Part shown: piece after piece, positions 48,758 through 57,838 of the stretch
Position numbering within the stretch: the stretch's first letter is position 1
Layout of the letters: every line of letters begins with the position of its first letter
Assembly (NCBI RefSeq): GCF_002222655.1
Contig: NZ_CP022423.1
Span: forward strand, 248,001-312,000
Reading direction: 5' to 3'
DNA: 64,000 nt
From: Vitreoscilla filiformis
Lineage (GTDB): Bacteria; Pseudomonadota; Gammaproteobacteria; Burkholderiales; Burkholderiaceae_C
Made by a program: the position numbers and the translations under genes
Notes under the pieces: generated by a model
Seen by the model: the letters and a program-made list of their open reading frames with translations, nothing else
Databases searched by the model: none
What the model was told of the DNA's origin: nothing

Positions 48758-50914
48758 TCAACGAACGGCCGTGCGGTCGGTGACAATTTTGGGGGTGATG
48801 AAAATCAGCAGCTCCGTGCGCTTGCTGTACTTGGTTGTATTACGGAAGAAAAACCCAAGGAACGGGATGTCCCCCAACAACGGCACTTTCTCAATATCTT
48901 CCCGCTCATCTTGCGTGAAGATACCGCCAATGGCCACAGTGCCACCGTTTTCAACCAACACCTGTGTGCGCACATGCTTGGTGTTGATGGCAGGCCCGGC
49001 TGTCGTTGAAACCCCTTGGCTGTCTTTGCTAACGTCCAAGTCCAGCGTCACACTGCCTTCGGGGGTGATTTGGGGTGTCACTTCCAGTTTCAAAGCGGCT
49101 GTCTTGAATTGAACCGCCGTCGCACCGCTGGAAGATGCAATCGCGTAGGGGATCTGCGTCCCCTGCTCAATCAGCGCCTTGGTTTGATCCGCAGTAACCA
49201 CCCGGGGGCTGGACACAATCTTGCCTTTCCCTTCGGCTTCCAACGCGGAGATTTCCAAATTCAAAAACCGGCTGGCCGTCGGGCTGAACAGCGAAAACCC
49301 GATGGTCGCCGCAGAAGAACTGCTTCCGGCCCCCGCCGTGTTGGCCGGCAAAGACACAAATTGGGAGTTGGCATAATCTAAACTCCCCCCCTGTTTGGTC
49401 TGGTAACCCACCGCGCTGTAGTTATTACCCAGCGACAGGTAATTTCCCCCACCGACGCTGTACCCTGGAATGCCACCGTTCACCCCCCGCAAATCGGTGC
49501 TACCCAGTTTGACGCCCAAAGCGCGGCCAAAGGAGTCTTCCGCTTCCACAATGCGAGCTTCAATCAAAACCTGACGCACAGGAACGTCAATCTTGGCAAT
49601 CATCATCGCGGCTTCTTCCAGCTTGCTGGAAATGTCGGAGATGAAAATCTGATTGGTTCGAGAGTCAAACAGCACCGAACCCCGGGACGACAAAATCCTC
49701 GTGGCCTGCGCACCCGTCCCCGACGTGGACATCAGGGCTTTGGCCACGTCTTCGGCCTTGGTGTAGTTGAGTTGGAAAGACTGGGTGCGAACCTGCTCTA
49801 AATCGACGATCTTTTTACGCGACTCCAGATCCACTTGCTCCTTGGCTGCCAGTTCTTCTTTCGGCGCAATCCACATCACATTGCCAGACTTGCGCATGCC
49901 CAAGCCTTTGGCCTGCAAAATGATGTCCAGTGCGTGATCCCAGGGCACATCTTTGAGACGCAGCGTCAAACTACCGGCCACCGTGTCACTGGTCACGACG
50001 TTGAAATTCGTGAAGTCCGCAATCACCTGAAGCAACGAACGGACTTCAATGTTCTGGAAATTCAACGACAGTTTTTCCCCCTGGTAGGAGGCACTGCCAT
50101 CTTGTGCAACCCGGCTGGCATCCACTTGCGTGGGACGCACCTCGATCACGAACTGACCATCGGTTTGATAGGCACTGTGTTCCCATGCACCACGCGGATC
50201 AATCGAGAGCCGAACTTTGTCCCCGTTTTGCGATGCCGTCATGGAATGGACTGGCGTTCCAAAATCCGAAACATCCAGCTTGCGGCGCAAATGGGAGGGA
50301 AGCGTCGACTTGAGAAACTCAGCAACCAGCAACTGCCCTTGCTGGCGAACATCAATGCCCACCTCAGGGTTGGACAAACTCACCACAATGCGCGCTGTGC
50401 CATCGGTATTGCGTTTGAAGTCAATGTCCTTGATCGACTGGGCGTCCGTGGTGGTCGGTGTGGTGATTTGGGCAATCGACGATTCAGCCCGGCTGGAGGC
50501 GACTGCCGGGCCGTCCATGACCACCAGCAGTGTCCGCCCCTGTAATTCAGTCCGATAGGCGGTTGGATTCTTCAGGTTGATCACCAACCGCGCCCGACCC
50601 TGCCCCTGCACTTGGGTGATGGAGCGGACGTTGCCCTGATTGACATCCTGCGGGGCACGGCTGGCCACCGTCACTCCGGGCAAATCAATCACGATGCGTG
50701 GTGGCGTTTGAATTGAGAAACCCTCAGGCAACTTTGCCAGGGGTTCAGACAATTCAACCCGCACCACCTCTCCATGCGACTGCTGCAAGGTCGACACGGA
50801 AGTAATTGCACTGTCTGCCATCACATCGGCGGCGGAGAAAGCCATCGCCGTCGCGCACAGAACCAAACGGGCCGCAGCTTTCTTTCGCTGTCCGAAAAGA
50901 GAAAAAAACGTCAT
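48758..50914 (-). CDS. pilQ: Type IV pilus secretin PilQ
   Basis: 718 aa outer-membrane pore for the pilus. A signal peptide (residues 1-33) is followed by AMIN domains (about 38-135 and 150-260) that bind peptidoglycan, an STN/N0 domain (LSLNFQNIEVRSLLQVIADF), an N1 domain, and the C-terminal secretin (about 470-715, with VLIEARIVEAEDSFGRALGV and VPLLGDIPFLGFFFRN). It overlaps pilP by four bases. Confidence 0.96.
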   Translation of the reverse strand: MTFFSLFGQRKKAAARLVLCATAMAFSAADVMADSAITSVSTLQQSHGEVVRVELSEPLAKLPEGFSIQTPPRIVIDLPGVTVASRAPQDVNQGNVRSITQVQGQGRARLVINLKNPTAYRTELQGRTLLVVMDGPAVASSRAESSIAQITTPTTTDAQSIKDIDFKRNTDGTARIVVSLSNPEVGIDVRQQGQLLVAEFLKSTLPSHLRRKLDVSDFGTPVHSMTASQNGDKVRLSIDPRGAWEHSAYQTDGQFVIEVRPTQVDASRVAQDGSASYQGEKLSLNFQNIEVRSLLQVIADFTNFNVVTSDTVAGSLTLRLKDVPWDHALDIILQAKGLGMRKSGNVMWIAPKEELAAKEQVDLESRKKIVDLEQVRTQSFQLNYTKAEDVAKALMSTSGTGAQATRILSSRGSVLFDSRTNQIFISDISSKLEEAAMMIAKIDVPVRQVLIEARIVEAEDSFGRALGVKLGSTDLRGVNGGIPGYSVGGGNYLSLGNNYSAVGYQTKQGGSLDYANSQFVSLPANTAGAGSSSSAATIGFSLFSPTASRFLNLEISALEAEGKGKIVSSPRVVTADQTKALIEQGTQIPYAIASSSGATAVQFKTAALKLEVTPQITPEGSVTLDLDVSKDSQGVSTTAGPAINTKHVRTQVLVENGGTVAIGGIFTQDEREDIEKVPLLGDIPFLGFFFRNTTKYSKRTELLIFITPKIVTDRTAVR

Positions 50915-51474
50915 TTGGCGGCTTCCTGTAATTGTAACGTGACGGTACGCTCGACCGGAGTACCCAGTGCGTTGCGGATCACCTCACGCAAGACCAGCTC
51001 GTTTTCCGTAATGGCCATGATTCGGCCATAATTCTGACCCATGTAACTTCCAGCGGTGACGGAATACACCTTGCCCTCCACCCTCAGCAGTGCATAAACC
51101 CCATTGGGCCGGCGCACACTGCCAATCATGGTGAAAGCGTCCAGCGGAAAATTCTCCAGCGGCTCCTTTTTTCTGGCTTGCTCAACAGCCATCAACGCGC
51201 TTTTCTCTACCTCGACTGCGCCTCCTTGGGCCATTTTCTGCGCATTGAAGGGATCGACGTCCGAAGCGTGCGGGTAAGGTAAAGGAGCAAACTCTGCTGG
51301 AGCTGGAATTTTCTTCACGGAAGGGTATGTCTTGCGTGTCTGCTCATCCATCCACGCCTGCAAATCATCCTCTTCTGGCGCACAGCCAGACAGGCTACCC
51401 AAAACAGCCACCACCATCACCCCTTTTGTACAGAGGCGCCACCAAGACCGATCACATGTGTGCTCCATCATCAC
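50911..51474 (-). CDS. pilP: Type IV pilus assembly lipoprotein PilP
   Basis: 187 aa. Lipobox LGSLSGC (Cys about residue 30) in a short leader. The soluble domain (about residues 100-187) has the PilP motif MIGSVRRPNGVYALLRVEGK and GQNYGRIMAI. PilP connects PilNO to PilQ. It overlaps both neighbours by four bases. Confidence 0.94.
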   Translation of the reverse strand: MMMEHTCDRSWWRLCTKGVMVVAVLGSLSGCAPEEDDLQAWMDEQTRKTYPSVKKIPAPAEFAPLPYPHASDVDPFNAQKMAQGGAVEVEKSALMAVEQARKKEPLENFPLDAFTMIGSVRRPNGVYALLRVEGKVYSVTAGSYMGQNYGRIMAITENELVLREVIRNALGTPVERTVTLQLQEAAK

Positions 51475-52157
51475 TTCGGAGTCCCTCCTGCTTTCTTTTC
51501 GGCTTCTTTCTTCTTGGCTTCCGCAGCTTCGGTGTCATCAAGGTAGCGATAGGTGTGAACAATGGCCTCCATCCGCAGAATGTCCTTGACCGGATCGAGT
51601 ACCAAACCCAGATGGCTGAGGCTCACAATTCTTGGCAACCGTGCAATGCTGGCAGAAAATTCGCCGATATCATGGAAACGCCCAGTGACCACAACGTTGA
51701 CCGATCGCTCCGCATAGTAATCTTTGACCACTTCTGGCGACGGTTTAAAGAGCTCAAACTGTAACCCTTGCGAGACCCCTGCCTGATTCACATCGGACAG
51801 CAGTTTGGCCATTTCAGCTTTACCAGGCAACTGGTTTTCCAGTTGGCTCACATATTCCTGAACCTGCTGTTTCTGCTTTTTCAACTCGCCTAAATTGATT
51901 GAATCCCGCGTTTTTTTCCGAAATTCTTCACGCAGTTGCAATTCTTCATTTTTAAGCGTGACGACTGCTTCTTGCTCTGCCGTAATCCAGACATACCATA
52001 TCAGAGCCACAGCCGCCGAAGCAGCCGCCAGCCAAACCCCGAGCCTAGGCAGCAACGGCCACAATCCCGGATTTTGTGGATCCAGATTTTTGAACTGCGC
52101 CACGACCTCGTTGGAGAGGGCCTGCCAGTCGATATTTTTGAGATTGGGGATGTTCAT
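51471..52157 (-). CDS. pilO: Type IV pilus assembly protein PilO
   Basis: 228 aa inner-membrane protein. One membrane helix (about residues 38-60, LAAASAAVALIWYVWI), then a coiled coil (LKNEELQLREEFRKK) and a ferredoxin-like periplasmic domain with GRFHDIGEFSASIARLPRIV. It forms a dimer with PilN. The C-terminal Lys/Glu/Ala-rich tail is charged. It overlaps pilP by four bases and is nine bases after pilN. Confidence 0.95.
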   Translation of the reverse strand: MNIPNLKNIDWQALSNEVVAQFKNLDPQNPGLWPLLPRLGVWLAAASAAVALIWYVWITAEQEAVVTLKNEELQLREEFRKKTRDSINLGELKKQKQQVQEYVSQLENQLPGKAEMAKLLSDVNQAGVSQGLQFELFKPSPEVVKDYYAERSVNVVVTGRFHDIGEFSASIARLPRIVSLSHLGLVLDPVKDILRMEAIVHTYRYLDDTEAAEAKKKEAEKKAGGTPK

Positions 52158-52166
52158 GACAGCAGG

Positions 52167-52769
52167 TCAATTCGCCGGTGGAGACGACGCCCCATCAGCG
52201 GGCGCTGGCGGCTCGGGTTTCTTCAGCGTCAAGTTGATCGAAAATCGATACAGCTTGATCTGTTCTTTGTTCCTGGCTTCCAAGCTTGATTGGATTTCCA
52301 CCAAGTCCGGCTTGGTCAGCCACGCCGTTTTAGTTGACAAGTTGTTCAAAAACACCGAAATGCGCTCGTTGGTTTGTGCGATTCCAGTCAGCGTCACTGC
52401 GGCATCCACTTGCTTGAGTGTCAACAACCGAACGCCCTCCGGCGTGTGCTCCACCAACTCATTCAGCAATTGCGTGGGCATGTTCCGATCGGTCTGCAAT
52501 TTTTCAACTGCATCACGCCGCAGCTTCAATGCATAAATCTCTTCTTCGAGGTTCTTCACCTCTTCGATTTTTTTGGCCAGGACCGCGTTGGCTTCCTTGA
52601 TGCGGTCGTTGCGTGCCGTTTGGTCACTCACGGCCCGCACAGCACTCATGTACCACAGCGCAGCAATGGCCGCCCCGACGAAGAATGCCCCCGCCGTCGC
52701 CGTGGTGAAATCTTTCTTTTTCTGCTCGCGTCGCGCTTCGCGATGGGGCAAGAGGTTGATCAGAATCAC
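52167..52769 (-). CDS. pilN: Type IV pilus assembly protein PilN
   Basis: 200 aa. The cytoplasmic N-terminal INLLPHREARREQ is the PilM-binding motif. A membrane helix follows (about residues 25-47), then a coiled coil and a periplasmic fold. The C-terminus is a short Pro/Ala-rich tail. It overlaps pilM by four bases. Confidence 0.95.
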   Translation of the reverse strand: MILINLLPHREARREQKKKDFTTATAGAFFVGAAIAALWYMSAVRAVSDQTARNDRIKEANAVLAKKIEEVKNLEEEIYALKLRRDAVEKLQTDRNMPTQLLNELVEHTPEGVRLLTLKQVDAAVTLTGIAQTNERISVFLNNLSTKTAWLTKPDLVEIQSSLEARNKEQIKLYRFSINLTLKKPEPPAPADGASSPPAN

Positions 52770-53845
52770 TGGAAAAACCTCCTCATGGCCAAGCCACAGG
52801 CCGTCAGGTACGCGGGCGCTTCCTTGGCCAGTTTGGTCTCACGGATGTTGGATCCGATGGCCATTCCCTCGAAGGGATTGATCACACGGCAAGGAAACTC
52901 CGTGATCTCTCGCACCTTGTCATCAATGCCCGGCAGGCATGCAGACCCCCCCGCCAGCATGACGTAATCCACCTTGTGATGGGGTGTGCTGGTGAAGAAG
53001 TATTGCAAAGCACGGTCAATTTCCTGCGCCAAACTGCCAACAAACGGCACCAGCAAAGATTCTTCATAATCTTCTGGCAGCTCGTTGTTCAGCTTTTTCT
53101 GCTCTGCTTCTTCGAAAGATAACCCGTACTGCTGGGAAATCAATTGCGTCAATTGCCCGCCCCCGAAAGGTTGGTCTCGGTCGTAGAGCAAATCATCATC
53201 CAACAGCACTTTCAGGCTGGTCGATTCGGCACCAATTTCAAACAGCGCCACCAGCATGCCTTTGCCTTCATCCGGCAGCGCCGCCACCAGCCGCGACATG
53301 GCCAGCCGTGCAGCATAAGACTCGACGTCCAAAATCACCGGAGTCAGCCCAACCGCTTCGGCCAAGCTTTGGCGATCTTGCACCTTGTCACGGCGGGAGG
53401 CTGCCAGCAAAACGTCCAAGTCGCCGGGTGCAGACACGCTGGGGCCGATCACACAAAAATCCAGCGCCACTTCGTCCAATGGGAACGGGATGTACTGGTG
53501 CGCTTCGGCTTGCACCTGCTGCTCCAGCTCATCCTCACGCAGTCCGTCGGGCAGCAAAATGCGCTTGGTGATCACCGCCGAAGCGGGCATCGCCAGCGCC
53601 ACGGATTTGGTCTTGGTCGCGCTGCGCACCAGGGCACGTTTGACGGCCTCGCAGACCTCCTCAAACTTTTCGACCTGTCCGTCAACGACCCAGCCTTTTT
53701 CGAACGGCTCGCTGGCCATGCGCTCTATCAGCAGCTCACCCGTGGGCAGACGGCCCAGCTCCACCAGCTTGACGCCGCTGCTGCTGATGTCTAGCCCCAC
53801 CAAAGCGGGTGGCTTGCGAACAAAAAAACGATCTAGCAGGCCCAC
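52766..53845 (-). CDS. pilM: Type IV pilus assembly ATPase-like protein PilM
   Basis: 359 aa actin-like cytoplasmic protein. ALVGLDISSSGVKLVEL is the phosphate-1 region, and YVMLAGGSACLPGID the adenosine site. It also has the PilM block PFPLDEVALDFCVIG. First gene of pilMNOPQ, divergent from the PBP1A gene with about 220 bases between starts. Confidence 0.95.
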   Translation of the reverse strand: MGLLDRFFVRKPPALVGLDISSSGVKLVELGRLPTGELLIERMASEPFEKGWVVDGQVEKFEEVCEAVKRALVRSATKTKSVALAMPASAVITKRILLPDGLREDELEQQVQAEAHQYIPFPLDEVALDFCVIGPSVSAPGDLDVLLAASRRDKVQDRQSLAEAVGLTPVILDVESYAARLAMSRLVAALPDEGKGMLVALFEIGAESTSLKVLLDDDLLYDRDQPFGGGQLTQLISQQYGLSFEEAEQKKLNNELPEDYEESLLVPFVGSLAQEIDRALQYFFTSTPHHKVDYVMLAGGSACLPGIDDKVREITEFPCRVINPFEGMAIGSNIRETKLAKEAPAYLTACGLAMRRFFQ

Positions 53846-54064
53846 GAGATGGCTCCAGCGCCGTCGGACGCTCGAAGTTACAAAAACCCCGGAATGCTAG
53901 CAGCAAGCCCCCTCCCCCCCGCTTGCAATCTGTCCCCACGTCCCCAAGTTGCTCGCCCTTTGTCTCGCGCCCGCGCCGTTTGGTAAACAGATGCAAGGAC
54001 TGTGAACAGATGCCGGGGACACGCACAGCCCCGCACTCGACTCAGGAACCTACACTGCGCCGCC

Positions 54065-56542
54065 ATGAGTCACCTCACTCCCAACGATCCCGCACCGTCT
54101 TCGCCCAGCACGTCCACTGCCGTTTTGGCCACCCCCACCCAGGACATCACGCCCGGGTGGATCGTGCTGCGCGTCATGATGGGGGTGCTGGTGAGTGTGG
54201 TGGTCGGCCTGGTGATTGGGGTGATGGCCTTGGGCATTGCTTTGGTGCTGGCCTATCCGAACTTGCCCGAATTGGACGCCATCACCAGTTACCAGCCCAA
54301 ACTACCGATGCGGGTCTATTCACAAGACGGCGTGATGATCGGTGAATATGGAGACGAGCGCCGTTTGTACACCCCCATTCAAGACATCCCCGACGTGATG
54401 AAACAAGCCGTGCTGGCCATTGAGGATGCACGGTTTTACCAACATGGCGGGGTGGATTACATCGGGGTGATTCGTGCGGGTTTGGCACAATTTGCCGCCG
54501 CTGGCAGCCAAGGGGCATCGACCATCACCATGCAGGTGGCCCGCAATTTTTATCTCTCCAAAGAAAAAACCCTGACCCGAAAATTCTATGAGGTTTTGCT
54601 CGCTCTCAAAATCGAGCATTATCTCAGCAAGGATCAGATCCTTGAGGTTTACATGAACCAAATCTTTTTGGGGCAACGGGCCTACGGATTTGCAGCCGCC
54701 TGCGAAACCTATTTCGGCAAACCCCTGAAAGACATCACTGTGGCGGAAGCTGCCATGCTGGCAGGTTTGCCCAAGGCGCCTTCGGCTTACAACCCGTTCG
54801 CCAATCCTCGGCGCGCCAAAGCCCGCCAGCGTTACATCATCGACCGCATGTGGGAAAACGGCTTCATCAGCGCCCAGCAGCACCAGCAAGCGCTGGAACA
54901 GCGGCTGGTGTACCGCCAGCAAGCAGAAATGCCGATGCACGCCGAGGACATCGCAGAAGCCGCCCGGCAGTTGGTGTTCGCCCAGTACGGCACCCAGGCG
55001 TACACACGCGGGCTTCAGGTGTACCTCACGGTGGCGACTGGCGATCAAACCGCCGCCTACAAGGCGTTGCGCAAGGGGTTGATGGACTACGAGCGCCGCC
55101 AGCCTTACCGGGGCCCCGAAGGCACGCTCAGTTTGCGGGAAAGCGGTGAACCCTCGGATGCGCTGCTGACCGAAGCCGCCAACGAATACCCCGATCTGGA
55201 CGACCTCCGGGCCGCCGTGGTGCTGGAAGCCTCGCCGCGCAAAGTGGTGGCGATGTTGCTGCAATCGGGCGAAACCTTGTCGCTGACGGGGGAGGGTTTG
55301 CGCCACGCTTGGGTGGGGCTGTCCGCGCAGGCCAGCGCCAAACAGCGCATCCGACGGGGTGCGGTGGTGCGCGTGTGGCGCACAGAGGACGAGGCCGGCA
55401 AACCGGTTTGGCTCTTGACGCAGCGCCCTGAGGTCGAAGGCGCTTTCGTTTCGTTGGACGCCAAAACTGGAGAAATCCGCGCCCTGGTCGGTGGATTCAA
55501 CCCGGGTTACAGCATGTTCAACCGCGTCACCCAAGCGTGGCGTCAACCCGGATCGAGTTTCAAACCATTCATTTATTCGGCGGCCTTGGAGCGTGGGTTT
55601 TCTCCGGCCACCATCGTGGACGATTCCCCTTTGTTTTTTGATGCCAGTGTCACCGGCAGCCAACCCTGGGAACCGAAAAATTACGACGGCACGTTCGATG
55701 GCCCCATGCCCTTGCGCCGCGCTTTGGCAAAATCAAAAAACATGGTGTCAATTCGGTTGTTGCAGGCGGTGGGCGTCCGAAACGAGCGTGAATGGATCAC
55801 CCGATTCGGTTTTGAAAAAGAAAAGCATGCGCCTTATCTGACCATGGCTCTGGGCGCGGGCTCCGTGACCCCGATGCAAATGGCCGTGGCTTACAGTGTT
55901 TTTGCGAACCAGGGTTTTCTCATCCAGCCCGTGCTGATTTCCAAAATCACCGACACCCACGGCAATGTGCTGAACAAAGCCCGGATTCGGCTGCCCGACG
56001 AGTCCATGCGCACCTTGAGCGCCCGCAACGCGTTTCTCATGAGCAGCTTGTTACAGGAAGTGACCCGCACCGGCACGGCAGCCAAGGCGCAAGCCCAGCT
56101 CAAACGCGCCGACCTGTATGGCAAAACCGGCACCACCAATGACGCCATGGATGCCTGGTTTGCGGGTTTCCACCCCAGCTTGACCACGGTGGTCTGGGTG
56201 GGCTATGACACCCCGCGCAAACTCGGTGATCGAGAAACCGGTGGGGGCTTGGCCCTACCGATTTGGATCGACTACATGCGCCACGCCCTGCGTGATACGC
56301 CTGTGCAAGACATCAAACCGCCCCCGGGTGTGGTGCGATTTGAGGACGACTGGATGTACGAGGAAGCCGCGCAAGCACGCGCCGCTGCGGCCTCAGCAGC
56401 GGTGGCTGCTTCTGCGGTCAAACCTGCATCTGGGCCAGCACCTGGTGGGGCCAAACCTGCGGCAGCGCGCCCCCCCAACCTCCCTGTGAGCAGCCCCGTG
56501 CTGATTCAGCCACGCAGGGGTTGGTTCGACTTTTTCCACTGA
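54065..56542 (+). CDS. mrcA: Penicillin-binding protein 1A, bifunctional peptidoglycan synthase
   Basis: 825 aa. One N-terminal membrane helix (about residues 38-62). Glycosyltransferase signatures are AIEDARFYQHGGVDY and GASTITMQVARNFYLS. An OB-like middle domain follows, then the transpeptidase with the catalytic Ser in QPGSSFKPFIY, SKN in ALAKSKNMVSIRL and KTG in LYGKTGTTNDAMDAWF. The tail is Ala/Pro-rich. ATG 54065 (MSHLTPND) is chosen; the longer frame has no ribosome site. Also called ponA. It is divergent from pilMNOPQ, the usual arrangement. Confidence 0.95.
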   Translation: MSHLTPNDPAPSSPSTSTAVLATPTQDITPGWIVLRVMMGVLVSVVVGLVIGVMALGIALVLAYPNLPELDAITSYQPKLPMRVYSQDGVMIGEYGDERRLYTPIQDIPDVMKQAVLAIEDARFYQHGGVDYIGVIRAGLAQFAAAGSQGASTITMQVARNFYLSKEKTLTRKFYEVLLALKIEHYLSKDQILEVYMNQIFLGQRAYGFAAACETYFGKPLKDITVAEAAMLAGLPKAPSAYNPFANPRRAKARQRYIIDRMWENGFISAQQHQQALEQRLVYRQQAEMPMHAEDIAEAARQLVFAQYGTQAYTRGLQVYLTVATGDQTAAYKALRKGLMDYERRQPYRGPEGTLSLRESGEPSDALLTEAANEYPDLDDLRAAVVLEASPRKVVAMLLQSGETLSLTGEGLRHAWVGLSAQASAKQRIRRGAVVRVWRTEDEAGKPVWLLTQRPEVEGAFVSLDAKTGEIRALVGGFNPGYSMFNRVTQAWRQPGSSFKPFIYSAALERGFSPATIVDDSPLFFDASVTGSQPWEPKNYDGTFDGPMPLRRALAKSKNMVSIRLLQAVGVRNEREWITRFGFEKEKHAPYLTMALGAGSVTPMQMAVAYSVFANQGFLIQPVLISKITDTHGNVLNKARIRLPDESMRTLSARNAFLMSSLLQEVTRTGTAAKAQAQLKRADLYGKTGTTNDAMDAWFAGFHPSLTTVVWVGYDTPRKLGDRETGGGLALPIWIDYMRHALRDTPVQDIKPPPGVVRFEDDWMYEEAAQARAAAASAAVAASAVKPASGPAPGGAKPAAARPPNLPVSSPVLIQPRRGWFDFFH

Positions 56543-56547
56543 CCCCC

Positions 56548-56892
56548 TCAGGGCTGGAACGTCAGCGCTTGGCCGCCCTGTTGCGAAGCGTGCGCTGACA
56601 AACAGGCGAAGAACTCTGAACCGTCACGGGTATCCTGCCACAGGCCGTTGCGCCAATGAAAATGAAACCCGCCCGCCTTGGCCGCCATCCACAGCTCGTG
56701 CAAGGGCGGCTGGAGGTTGATGATGATTTTGCTGGCATTGGGAAAAACCAACTCCAGCAGGCCACCGGTGCGGTGCGTGTCGATGTCGATGATGTCGGCC
56801 TCTAGCCACGCATCTACCTGGGCCTCGATCCGGGCCAAAACGGCACTGGCCTGGCTGTGATACTGCGCATCCGACAGCGTGTGAGAACTCAT
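56548..56892 (-). CDS. cyaY: Iron donor protein CyaY (frataxin)
   Basis: 114 aa from ATG 56892. Frataxin features are an acidic first helix with AWLEADIIDIDTHRTGGLLE and the sheet with KIIINLQPPLHELWMAAKAG and FHFHWRNGLWQDTRDG. It delivers or gates iron for iron-sulphur cluster assembly. GGGGGAT lies about ten bases upstream on the minus strand. Its start codon overlaps that of lptM on the other strand. Confidence 0.93.
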   Translation of the reverse strand: MSSHTLSDAQYHSQASAVLARIEAQVDAWLEADIIDIDTHRTGGLLELVFPNASKIIINLQPPLHELWMAAKAGGFHFHWRNGLWQDTRDGSEFFACLSAHASQQGGQALTFQP

Positions 56893-57103
56893 GATGAAAA
56901 CATCCCCCAATCAGCCACAAACGTGGGCCAGTGTAGAAGCACACCCGTTCCTGACTGGGCTGGCGTGGCTAAGCGGCGGTGTGCTGCTGTGCCTCGCGCT
57001 GGCCGGTTGCGGACAGCGGGGGCCACTGGTGTTGCCCACGCCATCGGGCACCCAAGCCAGTCCATCGACGGCCAGCCCGCCACCCAGCGCACCACGTCCC
57101 TGA
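56891..57103 (+). CDS. lptM: LptM-like LPS translocon maturation lipoprotein
   Basis: 70 aa small lipoprotein. The lipobox LALAGCGQRGPLVLP, with Cys followed by GQxGPL, is the LptM (former YifL) signature. The leader before Cys is long, about 40 residues. LptM helps disulfide maturation of LptD. No alternative start exists inside the frame, so the gene starts at 56891 or 56894, and its ATG overlaps the divergent cyaY ATG. The Pro/Ser/Ala-rich tail is typical. Confidence 0.85.
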   Translation: MMKTSPNQPQTWASVEAHPFLTGLAWLSGGVLLCLALAGCGQRGPLVLPTPSGTQASPSTASPPPSAPRP

Positions 57104-57193
57104 ACTGGGCGTGGCTGCGGAAAACCCTGTGTCGTGACCGTCCCCATCGGCCCACACTCGCCGGCCAAAGCGTGAAGATGGCAGGTGAACGTC

Positions 57194-57838
57194 ATGTGGG
57201 TGCGTGCGTGTGGGCGTGTGGTGCTGGGATGGCTGGTGAGCGGGCTGTGGCTGGCGTCCTCGGCTTGGGGCTGGGTGCTGGCGATCAATGAGGGGGTGAG
57301 CTACCAACATCAGCCGGCGGAGGTCGCTGCGCGGTACAGCGAAGTCGCCGCCGACTTGTCCCGCTTGCTCGGGCAGGCCGTGACGGTGGAAGTGGTGAGC
57401 GACTACGCTGCACTGCGCAAAGGGTTGGCCGAGCGCCGCTTCGGGCTGGCACTGGTGCATCCAGCGCACGTCTCTCTGCGCGATGCCGGGATCCGCCCCC
57501 AAGACGTGAAACTGACGTACACCCGATTCCAAGATGCCGTCCCCTTCTTCATCGACAGTGGACTCACCCAAGCCGGCGCCACCGCCTCCGCCAAAGTGAT
57601 CAAAGCGTGGACGGATCAAGGCGGGCGCGTGCTGACCACTTCACGCCCTGTCCCCATCAAACACGTCATCGCCAGCCCGGCCCTGAGTGCCCAGCAGCAA
57701 ACCCTGGTGCGGGAGTACCTGCTGAAACTGGACACCTCTCCCGAAGGGCGCCAACGTTTAGCGTCGATCCGCTACAGCGGCTTTGAACCTTACGACGAAA
57801 ACGCTCTGTTGGCCCTGGCCGTCTGGCTCAAGAAGTGA
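57194..57838 (+). CDS. PhnD-like phosphate/phosphonate-type ABC substrate-binding protein, internally shortened
   Basis: 214 aa with a signal peptide (WLVSGLWLASSAWG). The start of the mature part matches the PhnD-like family: LAINEGVSYQHQPAEVAARY and YAALRKGLAERRFGLALVHPAH. It then jumps to LRDAGIRPQDVKLTYTRFQD, which in relatives (about 280-300 aa) lies some 65 residues further on. The rest, with FTQAGATASA-like LTQAGATASAKVIKAW and SRPVPIKHVIASPAL, is normal. This looks like an in-frame internal deletion. No permease or ATPase genes are next to it. ATG 57194 with AGGTGA upstream is preferred over GTG 57185. Confidence 0.75.
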   Translation: MWVRACGRVVLGWLVSGLWLASSAWGWVLAINEGVSYQHQPAEVAARYSEVAADLSRLLGQAVTVEVVSDYAALRKGLAERRFGLALVHPAHVSLRDAGIRPQDVKLTYTRFQDAVPFFIDSGLTQAGATASAKVIKAWTDQGGRVLTTSRPVPIKHVIASPALSAQQQTLVREYLLKLDTSPEGRQRLASIRYSGFEPYDENALLALAVWLKK

